This document shows positions 23,236 through 32,900 of a DNA stretch of 64,000 bases, piece by piece. The DNA lies in the NCBI RefSeq assembly GCF_030035675.1, contig NC_084482.1:74375120-74439119 (forward strand). Reading direction: 5' to 3'. This DNA is from Rhineura floridana (taxonomy: Eukaryota > Chordata > Lepidosauria > Squamata > Rhineuridae). The notes under the pieces are model-generated. The model was not told the DNA's origin, ran no database searches, and was given only the letters and a program-made list of their open reading frames with translations. The translations under genes and the position numbers were made by a program. The first letter of the stretch is position 1. The number at the start of each line of letters is the position of its first letter.

Positions 23236-23399
23236 AAGCTGCTCATTTACCAGGAGTGGAGCTCCGGGAGGTTCCTCCGGCTGTAACTCACTGGGAGGGG
23301 CGGCTTTCGTTAAGAGGGATCGATGGAACACAGGATGTATTTTAAACGTGTCAGGCAGCTTCAGTCGGTACGCCACGGGATTGATTTGAGTTTCTATTT

Positions 23400-24330
23400 C
23401 GAAAGGACCCACCCTCTTTTCTTGTAATTTTCTACATTTGCCCGGCATCTGGAGGAAGCGGGTGGACAGCCATACCTGGTCTCCCGGTTGAAGGGGGGGG
23501 CCCTCCTTCCTGTGCAGGTCAGCAACTCGCTTGTACTCCGTTTTGGCTTCGTTTAACTGCTGTTTCAGTGTCTGTTGCGCCGCTTGCAATTCCTTAAGGA
23601 AGTTCTCAGCTGCCGGTACCAGCATTCCTTCTGAGCTGCTTGGAAAGACTTTAGGATGGAATCCATAATTAGCGAAGAACGGGGTTTGTTGAGTGCTGGA
23701 GTGCAGAGAATTGTTGTAGGCGAACTCTGTAAAATGCAAATATGATACCCAGTCAGTCTGTTGATAGGACACATAACTTCGTAAATATCTTTCCAAAACG
23801 GCGTTCAAGCGTTCCGTCTGCCCATCTGTCTGGGGGTGATAGGCGGAGGAGAGTTTTAATTCCGTCTGCAACTGTTTCCACATTGCTCTCCAAAATTTGG
23901 CTGTGAACTGAGTTCCTCGGTCTGAGACTACGCTGTTTGGCAATCCATGCAGCCGGTAGACTTCTTTTATGAATAACTTGGCCGTTTCTTTAGCCTCTAA
24001 GGCCCCTGCACAAGGAAGAAAGTGTGCCATTTTGGTAAGTAGATCCACCACTACTAAGATGGCTGTCATTCCTTGGGACTTGGGTAGATCAGTTATAAAA
24101 TCCATGGAGAGGTCCTTCCAGGGTTCGTGTGGGACAGGCAACGGTTGTAACAGTCCTGCTGGTGTCCCTGTTTGTGTTTTTGTCCGCAGACAGACAGAGC
24201 AGGACTTTAGATAACTCTCAATATCCCGACGCATTTTAGGCGACCAGAAGTCCTTGGCCACGTTCTGAATGGTCTTGTAAATCCCAAAGTGTCCCGCTGT
24301 GATGGAATCATGACACTGGCGTAGGATTCT
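23400..24330 (-). mobile_element. integrase domain of the chromovirus
   Basis: An HHCC-type zinc finger (H...H...SCSVCLRTK, about 24190-24320) precedes the DDE core. The core has DFITDLPKSQG (about 24090), VVSDRGTQF (about 23920) and the HPQTDGQTERLN block with its glutamate (about 23815). Confidence 0.95.
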
Positions 24331-24559
24331 GAGCCTTAATTCCCCTTCTGGCACATATCTGGCGGTTTTGAACCATAACAGTCCATTTCTCCAGTGAAAG
24401 GTTACTTCTGAGTCTTGACCTTGTCCCATCTCCTGCTGATATTTTAGCATGTCTGCATCTTCTTGTTGTGCCTTTTCGAGTTCCTCTTCCCATGAAGGCT
24501 GGCATACTCCCAACGTTAATTTCTCTGGCGGGATTACGTACTGAGGCTGGTCCTCGGAT

Positions 24560-24975
24560 TCACTTTCTTTGAATTGTGGCTGTCTGGATAAGGCATCCGC
24601 TCTCTGGTTTTTGGCTTGGGCATGGTAAGTAATCTGGAAGTTAAACCTAGTGAAGAACTGGGACCATCTTATCTGTGTCTGGTTCAGCTTTCTGGCTGTT
24701 TGGAGGCTTTCAAGCTTCTTGTGGTCGGAGCGCACTTCAATTCGATGAGAGGTCCCCTCTAGGTATTGTCTCCAGTTTTCAAAAGAGTCCTTGATGGCCA
24801 GCAGCTCCTTCTCCCAAACTGTGTAGTTCTTCTCTGCAGGCTTTAACTTCCGAGAGAAGTACGCACAGGGGTGCAGCTCCTTCCCTTCTTGGTCTAATTG
24901 TAGCAGGACCCCCCCTCGATGGCAAAATCTGAAGCATCTGCTTCCACGATGAAAGGGCGGTTCGGATCAGCAAAG
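24560..24975 (-). mobile_element. RNase H domain of the chromovirus
   Basis: The block begins with VEADASDFAI (near 24930) and ends in the region with RADALSRQPQ (about 24580), the usual close of Gypsy RNase H. Confidence 0.85.
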
Positions 24976-25049
24976 CGCAGAATGGGCTCAGTAGCAAACC
25001 TTCTCTTCAGCTCCTCAAAGGCCTCGGTGGCGTTCTCTGTCCATTGAAA

Positions 25050-25810
25050 CTTCTTCTTTCCCCTTAAACAGTCAGTCAGAGGAGCTGTTAATTTGGAAAA
25101 CCCTGGAATGAACTTTCTGTAATAATTGGCAAACCCCAAAAACCGTTGTACATCCTTTTTGGTGACAGGTTGGCCCCAGTCCAATATGCAGCTTACTTTC
25201 CCTGGGTCCATCTCCACACCTTCCGCTGAGATTCGATATCCAAGGAAGTCTAGAGACTTGAGGTCAAATCCACATTTCTCTAATTTAGCATACAGGTGAT
25301 TTTCTCTCAGTCTCTTCAACACCGTCTTCACATGCTGGTCGTGGTCTTCCTGGTTCTTTGAGAACACCAGGATATCATCTAAGTAACAGATTACATACGT
25401 GTCCAACAAGTCTCTAAACACGTCGTTCATGAATTTTTGAAAAATTCCTGGACTTCCACAAAGCCCGAACGGCATGACCAGGTATTCATACTGTCCGTAA
25501 GCGGTCAAGAATCCTGTTTTCCATTCATCTCCCTCCTTCATTCTGATCAGATTGTACGCTCCTCTCAAATCCAACTTCGTGAAGATTTTTGCAGAGCGCA
25601 GTCGGTCCAGCAACTCTGAGATCAGGGGCAGCGGGTAGCTGTAGGGGATGGTGATCTGGTTCAATGCGCGATAGTCGTTACAGGGTCTGAGTTCCCCCCC
25701 TTCTTTTTCACAAACAATAGTGGCACTCCAGCAGGGGATTGTGAGGGGCGTATGAATCCTCGCCTCAGGTTTTTATCCAGGAATTCCTTCAGGGCCTCCC
25801 TCTCATTCTC
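25050..25810 (-). mobile_element. reverse transcriptase domain of the chromovirus
   Basis: KIFTKLDLRGAYNLIR, FGLCGSPGIFQKFMND and the catalytic YLDDILVFSKN (near 25365-25385) are standard Ty3/Gypsy RT motifs, followed by FLGFANYYRKFIPGFS. Confidence 0.95.
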
Positions 25811-26059
25811 TGTGAGAGAGTAGATTCTCCCTGATGGGATGCTGGCTCCTGGCACTAGATCAATCGCACAGTTGTAAGGGCGGTGGGGGGGTAAAGTCTC
25901 TGCCTCTTTTTCATCAAACACATCTTTGAATTCTTCATACTTTGGTGGCAGGGTCACTTGCTCGATCTCTTGCACTGCCCCCGCTAAGGTGTTCTTGATT
26001 CCTTCAGGTTGACAGTTCTCCTGGCAATACTGTGAGGTGAACCACACCACCGCCTCCTT

Positions 26060-26450
26060 CCAACTTATTTTGGGTTCATGCTTTGCTAGCCAGGGCATTC
26101 CCAGAATCACCTCAAAGTTCGAGAGATCTGACACGTATAGCGAAATGAACTCTTCGTGCCCAGGGATTTGAAGTTTCACTTCCTCCGTGGCTTGTGTCAC
26201 CCCTCCTGACTTCAGGGGTCTCCCATCGATAGTCTCCACAGCTAGGGGAGCGTCCAGTTTCCACCGGGAAATTCCATGACGCTTGACTAACTTTGCATCA
26301 ATAAAATTTGTGGAGGCTCCACTGTCAATTAAGGCAGTGGAATTAAACACCACTCCTCTGGAAGTTGTAATCCGAATAGGCAAGACCAACATCCCCTTTG
26401 AGGGAGGTTGGATCGTTGGGGGGCCTTTATACAACGCTGCCCCCAGTCCA
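26060..26450 (-). mobile_element. protease domain of the chromovirus
   Basis: The aspartic protease signature TALIDSGASTNFID lies near 26290-26335, with a downstream VILGMPWL, the second retropepsin landmark. Confidence 0.85.
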
Positions 26451-26479
26451 CCGGCCTGCACGTGGACTGGGTGTTCTAG

Positions 26480-27418
26480 TTTCCCGACGGCTCGGCTTTC
26501 CCCCCTTTCAGTCCACAGTCTCTGGCCACATGGCCCGGCTTTGAACAATAAAAGCATAAACGTTCCCGGCGTCGTCTTTCCTTTTCTTCTTCCGACAGTC
26601 TTGGCCTAGCCCCTCCCTGTCCCTCAGTTGCATTACCTGCCATCCCTGCAGTGGGAAGGGTCTTGTTGCGGGATGCCGAGGCTGAGTATCTCGGGACCTC
26701 CTGCTTCCTTTCCAGGCACCTTCCTTCCATCCGGTGATCTATCTGTAGGCATAGCCGGATGAGCCCTGGTAGGTCAGCGGGGGGGGGAGGTCCTGGCCAA
26801 CTCATCCAGGATTTCAGCATTTAATCCACTCCGGTACATAAACATCAGGGCGGCGTCATTGTAACCAGTTTCCTGGGACAGAATTTTAAAAGCGTTAGTG
26901 TACTCGGAAACAGTCCCTTTAGCTTGCTTCAGAGCGCCTAGTTGCCGCGCTACTGTTTCAGCCCTTTGCGGGTCTTGAAACATCTCGGTCATCTCCTGTA
27001 TAAATCCTCTGTACCTTCCTAAGACAGTATCCTTTCTCACGAGATACGGAGTCACCCATTTTGCAGCTTCTCCCTCCAGGAGGCTAATCACGAAAGCTAC
27101 TTTAGCCCCATCGTCTGGAAATTCCGTGTGCCTGACATCCAGATATAACTCACATTGAGCCACGAAGGTTGCCAACTGATCACTTTGTCCCGCGTATTTT
27201 GGGGGCAATCCAATGGGAACCTTTACTACGGCAGCTGGAGGGGCTGTTCGCATCTGGTCTATCGTGGCCTTCAAGGTTTGATTATCCGTCTTCAGCGCCT
27301 TGACTGCTGCTAGCAGGGCTTGAACATCCGTCTGCAAATCAGCTACCTTAGTCCTCAGGAGTTCCACTTCTTCCGTCTCAGAAGTGGGGTTCGTCCCCCC
27401 CGCTGCTCCCTTTGACAT
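26480..27418 (-). mobile_element. gag region of the chromovirus
   Basis: It starts at MSKGAAGGTNPTSE (27418) and continues with a leucine/lysine-rich coiled coil. The capsid-like section includes FVAQCELYLDVR and VAFVISLLEGEAAKWV, typical of sushi-class gag and of the domesticated PEG10/RTL proteins. A CCHC zinc knuckle (CFYCSKPGHVARDC, about 26515-26556) ends it. A fossil frame. Confidence 0.9.
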
Positions 27419-27460
27419 CTTGTCCCAGTCAAGTGAAGAGAGCGTTGAGGGTGATTTAGG

Positions 27461-27474
27461 TGGCTCTGTCAAGC
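27461..27474 (-). promoter_or_regulatory. putative self-primer binding site of the chromovirus
   Basis: Immediately inside the 5' LTR the element reads GCTTGACAGAGCCA. Its TTGACAGAGC is an exact complement of GCTCTGTCAA in the LTR at the expected transcript start. This is the layout of Tf1/sushi-type self-priming elements. No match to a common tRNA 3' end was recognised. Confidence 0.5.
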
Positions 27475-28107
27475 TGTCAGGCCCAGGATGTGACTCAGGA
27501 ACCAGACCAACGATTGTAGTTAATTCGTGTTTTATTAGGGTAATGTCCAAACAAAGACTGCGTTTTCTCATGAATCAATACAGGGATACAGGTCCTGCGG
27601 CATTGGGAGAAAGTTGACAGAGCAAGGGACTTCTTCCCGCCTGTTCTTTAAGAAGGGGCCAAATGGGCGCGCAATCTTTCGCTCCTCCTTAACTGCCCCT
27701 CAGGTACTGCCCGCCTTCCCCCCCTTCTCTCCTGTCTTTTCAGCTGTCTGCGTGTGCGCGGTGAGGGGGGAAGCATCACCCCCTCCTCTTCTGAAGTTTC
27801 CGATTCCAGGATGGGGGATAGGGGAGGGGCTGATGGTAAACTGCCTCCCCGCTTTTCGGCTGTGAGCAGTCCTCCCTCTTCCCCCTCTTGCTCTGAGCCT
27901 GAAAGAGGGGGAGGCGTGAGAATGTCCAGGGAGGGCTCAGGCTCCCTGTTGCTAAGCGACCTTATCACTGGCAGTTCCTCTGTTTCGTCTTCGCTCCAAA
28001 GGGGGGAAGTTCCTCCCCCTTCCCTCTGCCATCCATCTGAATACTCTTCTCCCAACTCTCCGGGATCCAGCTCCCCGGGATTGGGACCCCAGCTCTGCCT
28101 TCCGACA
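27475..28107 (-). repeat. 5' LTR of the chromovirus
   Basis: 633 bp, starting TGT and ending ACA in element sense. It holds a TTAAAG box (27646-27651) about 28 nt upstream of the sequence GCTCTGTCAA (27614-27623), and a downstream AATAAA signal (reverse of 'gttttattaggg' near 27532). Confidence 0.95.
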
Positions 28108-28247
28108 CCTATTCTGCTCACAACAGAGGCGAGATCTGTACCAGGAACTTTATGAGTCACAATCTCTTGGTCACAATGCTTGGGTACTTATCTATTGTCA
28201 ACAAAGCTCTCAATCCCTCCCTGCCTTTACCAAAGCCATCTTCCAGA

Positions 28248-28382
28248 CCAACCTTCACCAACCTGGTGCTCTCCAGTTGTTTTGGACTACACCTCCCATC
28301 AAGACCAGTCAGCATAGCCAATGGTCAAGGATGATGGGACTTGTACTCTGAAACATCTGGAGGGCACCAAGTTGGTGAAGGC
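28248..28382. repeat. palindromic MITE-like repeat, family 1
   Basis: Arms 'accttcaccaacctggtgc' and 'accaagttggtgaaggc' face each other around 'actacacctcccatcaag' and 'gatgatgggacttgtac'. This is the most complete palindrome of the family here. Confidence 0.75.
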
Positions 28383-28509
28383 CAGAGAAGGATTAAAATC
28401 TGCCATTCATTAGAGTGCAAAATTAAGACCCAGGATTTCTCCTTTCCACTCCCGGTTTTTGTGTTTATAGGGAAACCTGGAAAGGTCTGTAAATCTCGGT
28501 ACAGACAAT

Positions 28510-28815
28510 TTGGATGCTTTGCTGGCTAGATGTTACAGAGAAGTAAGCTGGGTATCATCAGTGTACTGCTGACACATTGCCCTACATCTCCTGATGACTG
28601 CTCCTAAGAGCTTCATATAGATGTTAAATAGCTTTGGGGACAAGATGGCACCCTGAGGCATCCCTCAGCACAATTGCCAGGGGGTTGAAATACAATCAAC
28701 CAATGCTATTCTCTGAAAGCAACCCTGGAGGTAGGATTGGAACCACTGTAAAACAGTGTGTCCGATACCCATCTCACCAAGTCAGCCCAGAAGGATACCA
28801 TTCTCAACTAGAAAC
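28510..28815 (-). mobile_element. L2/CR1-group LINE reverse-transcriptase fragment
   Basis: Read on the - strand it passes through VGYRTHCFTVVPILP-like sequence, 'MPQGAILSPKLFNIYMK' and a degraded YADDTQL box (QYTDDTQL near 28555). This is the central RT of L2-type LINEs. Only about 300 bp remain. Confidence 0.65.
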
Positions 28816-29808
28816 TCAGATTTAGTGTTTCTAATCTCTAAAATGGGCAGATGTTTCTCTGAATGTCTTCTAAATGCTTAATCCCTTAATAATATGCTAC
28901 ACATGACATCAATGTGCAGTTTGAGGATGGACTCACCTGCCTGACTTATACACTTTTAGTTCTTGCTTCGTGCTTGCTAAATAGTTGCAGTCTGGATTGT
29001 GTTGGATTGACCTGGCATCACATATGTTTGGCTGCAGGGAGACTCAAAGATATTCAGTGGTTGTGGGCTCTGCTCCTTTACTTCTGGTTTCCCTCCCCAG
29101 GTTCAGGGCTCCACTTTTTACAGCTGGGCTCCCCCCCCAAACTTCTTAGACTTTGCTTCTGAAGCCCAGTGGCCCTACTCCCAGGGTCCAGCTAGCACCC
29201 AGCATCTTGTATTTCAAGAGCTGGCATGTCACTCTGTCAGCCCCACCATAATGTACTAGAACAGCATCTGAGATAGTTCTCCTTTAGCAGCAGCAAAATT
29301 AAAGGGTATGTAATTAAATAATCAGAGTGGTCACGCAGCTATAGAATCATGCTAATCCCAGTTTGGGTAGACGACGACATACAATCTTTCCCTACAGGAT
29401 CAAACTTGGGGAGAAATGATACTGTAGCCTATGTTATAATACAAGCCTGGCTGGGCACAGTACAAATTGGCTGGTTCTTGCGACAACATGCAGCCCCTTC
29501 CCAGTGCACCAACCCACCCCTTCTCAGAAAAGAATGTTTCAAGCTTAGAAAATGGACAATTGGGGTTCACTTAAAAAAAATAAGATGCAGAACAAATATT
29601 TAATTAAATAAACTTGTAATGTGGTGGGGCGGGGGGAGAAGCAACAGCCTTCCTGAAGCATGGGTGGAGGGACAAAGAGGAAACACCACTGGATTCGAAT
29701 TCCAGTGCACATGTTGTTTGAGCAGCAAAGATAAGGAGCTGAGCCAACTCCTGTTTATATCCATGTCTGTACAACCCCAAATTTAGCTTCATCCATCCCC
29801 CTATCTAG
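28816..29808. other. region upstream of the first recognised lectin exon
   Basis: It should contain, or be followed upstream by, the initiator exon of the lectin gene, because the 29809 exon begins after an acceptor in a split codon. No convincing ATG exon with an in-phase donor was identified. Confidence 0.35.
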
Positions 29809-29922
29809 AAGTATATGAAGACTTTGACAAAGAGAGTGACTATGACTGCATCTCACTTCCTCTTGAAAAGGAGGAGCCAAAGGCACCAGCTGAACCACCA
29901 GGCCCTGCCGTTACAGATACAG
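29809..29922 (+). CDS. lectin exon: cytoplasmic tail
   Basis: Acceptor 'cccctatctag' and donor 'ACAG|GTATGA'. It encodes VYEDFDKESDYDCISLPLEK and a proline-rich end (PKAPAEPPGPAVTDT). It starts two bases into a codon, so an upstream exon must supply the first base. An in-frame ATG at 29763 is blocked by a stop at 29784. Confidence 0.85.
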
Positions 29923-32900
29923 GTATGAGAGGAATGAACCCTTGGTCCCTTGAGCATTGCTGCCCTCTGCAGGCTTTTGTACATAAGAGAAGACTGGGTG
30001 GGCTCCCTCTGCACTATGGCCTCATTAACCATATCTACATTTATAAACCATGGTTAAAGCCAAGGTGTTTTGCAGACAATCACCCAAACCATGGCTTGAT
30101 ACATCAGAGTATAGTTTCTTTCACTGCATCATCACCCCAGCTTCTCCACAGCTCCAGTATGCTAGCCGAAGACATTTGTGGTGCCATTACACTGACGATT
30201 TCTCATCACGTCACTAGCCTCCTTGCTATTGGCTTCTGTTTTTTCCAGAGTTACCATCCTGGGCTATTTCAAATATTGCTCTCTCTCTCTCTCTCCCTCT
30301 CTCCCCCTGCAGCTCAGTCCACTTCTACTCCAACCCAATGGAAAGGTTGTTGGAGAAACTGCATAGCTTTGCTCCTGGCTCTCGTTGGTCTCCTGATTGA
30401 CATCATTCTTCTCTCACAGCGTGAGTGCATGCACCAGGAGAAGAGGGGTGGCTCACATGTTACATGCAATGAGTGTACGGGGTCATAGTACATAGTAGTT
30501 GAGCGATATAAACAGCTTGTACCTGTGTTCAGTCAGTGTAATGTGTGAACAAGCCAAGGGTCAAGCAGCATTGTGGGGCATTCCAGCTTCAAGTGATAAA
30601 AGCAAGAAAGGATTGGGACTAGAAAGAGAGAGAGATTTATGTTGGCACATATTTAGAGTAGGATAGTGATGGAGCAGGCTTCTCCTAGATTGCCCTCTTT
30701 GCAAGTTTCAAGGTATTACAATCCATTACAGTGGAAAGGGAAGCTGATCCCCTTGGCTGATCTCTGGTAAGCACAAGGCCAATCACAGTGCCACTGGAAG
30801 TGCTCTGTGTCTGTCAGAACCAACAGTCCCTTTCCCAAGCCAGTAAGTGAGAGGATCTAAGGGAAATAACTCCTTCTGGCACAGGAAAGCTGGGAGAGGG
30901 AGCTGGGACCTTCAGAGATACTCTATAGCCCATCACCGTTACCACTCACTGAATGGCCAGCTTTCACTTGAAAAGGTAAGCATCTAGTCTTTTTACTACA
31001 GGCCTGGCTCTGGAGGAAGCTTCAGCAACGGTGTGGGGCTCCAGGGCACCTCATGAAATGTATGGACTATGTTACATTACACAGACAATCCTTGGAAATG
31101 TTCCCAGCTTTTCTTTGGCAATGGGATAAACTTTAATTCTTTCTCTGTACTTGGATATGTCAATTTTCCTCTTTCAGCTTTGAATGTTTGAATCTAAGAG
31201 ACTCCATAGATTTCACATAAATTCATCAACAGTGAACCTGGCAGGGGGATGAGGGTGGGAAGTTATTTACCTTACTTACCTTGTCTGTACTTGTAGTAGT
31301 TTGAGATTGTATACTTTAGCTATTGGGGGGAGGATATTTTTTTAATTTGTTTGTTATTTATGACCATTCAAAAATAAAAACATATTACAAAGAAAATTAT
31401 GCCTCCCTCTCTCTCTCTCTCTCCCTTCTAGATGCCGCCATCTTTTTTGAGCTCAGGAAGCTGAATATCAGCTCCAAGCAGGAAAGTTGTAGTGCTTCAA
31501 CAGCCCCTCTAACGGTCAAGGAATTAAAGATCACTTTCCTAAAGGAACTTAAAATGTTAGAAAAGCATATTGACGAGAGGAGTGAAGCAAGTAATAGAAA
31601 AGTGGAGGAACAAATATCTAGAATAGAAGGAAAAATGAGCACATTGAAAAATAGAAAAGGTGGGTGTGAGGAACAAGATGTCAACAGCTAATACAGAAAA
31701 GCAAGAAGCATGGGTGAACAGACATCACAAACGGAAGCCTGAAGTCAAAATATATTTGATTGATTGTGGCGCCATACAGGGAAGGTAGAGTGGAAAGCCC
31801 TCAGGAGCATCTGTATGTCTTGTCATCTTATACTTATTTATTTTATTTTATTTTGGGGGGGAAACATACCTGCTTTCACCATGTGGGTCCCAAAGTGGCT
31901 CACAAAATGTAAAACATAAATTAAACATCTAAGGATTGTTGTTGTTGTTATGTGCCTTCAAGTCGATTACGACTTATGGCAACCCTATGAATCAGCGACC
32001 TCCAACAGCATCTTAGGCTGGACTAAAATGTTTTTATAATTTATTATCCTAGGATGGTTGGCACTTTCCTCAGTGCTATGATTTAAGTGAGTTTAAATTG
32101 CATAACTGAATTTATTCAGAGCACTTTTAAAAAAAAAATTAGGATTGGCAAACTCTTTTTGTTTGTTTGTTTGTTTGTTGGCTCTATCCTAGGCCACATC
32201 TGCACCTTCAAGCACTCTTAATACCACCTTAACAGGTGATAACAACAACAACAATACCACCTTAACAGAAATGTCTTTCACCAAAGATTCCTGCAAGCTG
32301 TAGTTTGCTAAAGGTGCTGAGAGTTGTTAGGAGACCCCTATTCCCCTCACAGAGTTACAATTCCTAGAGTTACCTGTGTGTGTGTGTTATGTGCCTCCAA
32401 GTCGATTACGACTTATGGCAACCCTATGAATCAGAGACCTCCAACAGCATCTGTCATGAACCACCCTGTTCAGATCTTGTAAGTTCAAGTATGTGGCTTC
32501 CTTTATGAAATCAATCCATCTCTTGTTTGGTCTTCCTCTTTTTCTACTCCCTTCTGTTTTCCCCAGCATTATTGTCTTTTCTAGTGAATCAGGTCTTCTC
32601 ACGATGTGTCCAAAGTATGATAACCTTAGTTTCAACATTTTAGCTTCAAGTGATAGTTCTGCTTTAATTTGTTCTAACACCCAATTATTTGTCTTTTTCG
32701 CAGTCCATGGTATGCGCAAAGCTCTCCTCCAGCACCACATTTCAAATGAGTTTATTTTTCTCTTATCCGCCTTTTTCACGTCCAACTTTCACATCCATAC
32801 ACAGTGATCAGGAATACCATGGTCTGAATGATCCTGACTTTTGTGTTCAGTGATACATCTTTGCATTGGAGGACCTTTTCTAGTTCTCTCATAGCTGCCC

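Larger units (their letters stand above)
22392..28107 (-). mobile_element. Ty3/Gypsy chromovirus (sushi-like) LTR retrotransposon, fossil
   Basis: A full-span element of 5.7 kb on the - strand, flanked by the 5-bp target duplication cctat (22387-22391 and 28108-28112). Parts in order are: 5' LTR (27475-28107), a self-complementary primer site, gag with coiled coil and zinc knuckle, protease, reverse transcriptase, RNase H, integrase, chromodomain and 3' LTR (22392-23023). The two LTRs are about 632-633 bp and differ at roughly ten positions (near 1.6 percent), so the insertion is young on a genomic scale. The internal coding region has about three or four breaks between frames, one of which could be the natural gag-pol junction, so it looks inactive. 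The chromodomain and gag type place it with vertebrate sushi-like chromoviruses, the lineage that gave rise to mammalian PEG10/RTL genes. Confidence 0.95.

Noticed and set aside
29763-29786. ATG in frame just upstream of the lectin tail exon as its start codon
   Set aside because: A stop codon follows at 29784, before the exon, and the exon has a good splice acceptor. The true start must be in an earlier exon.
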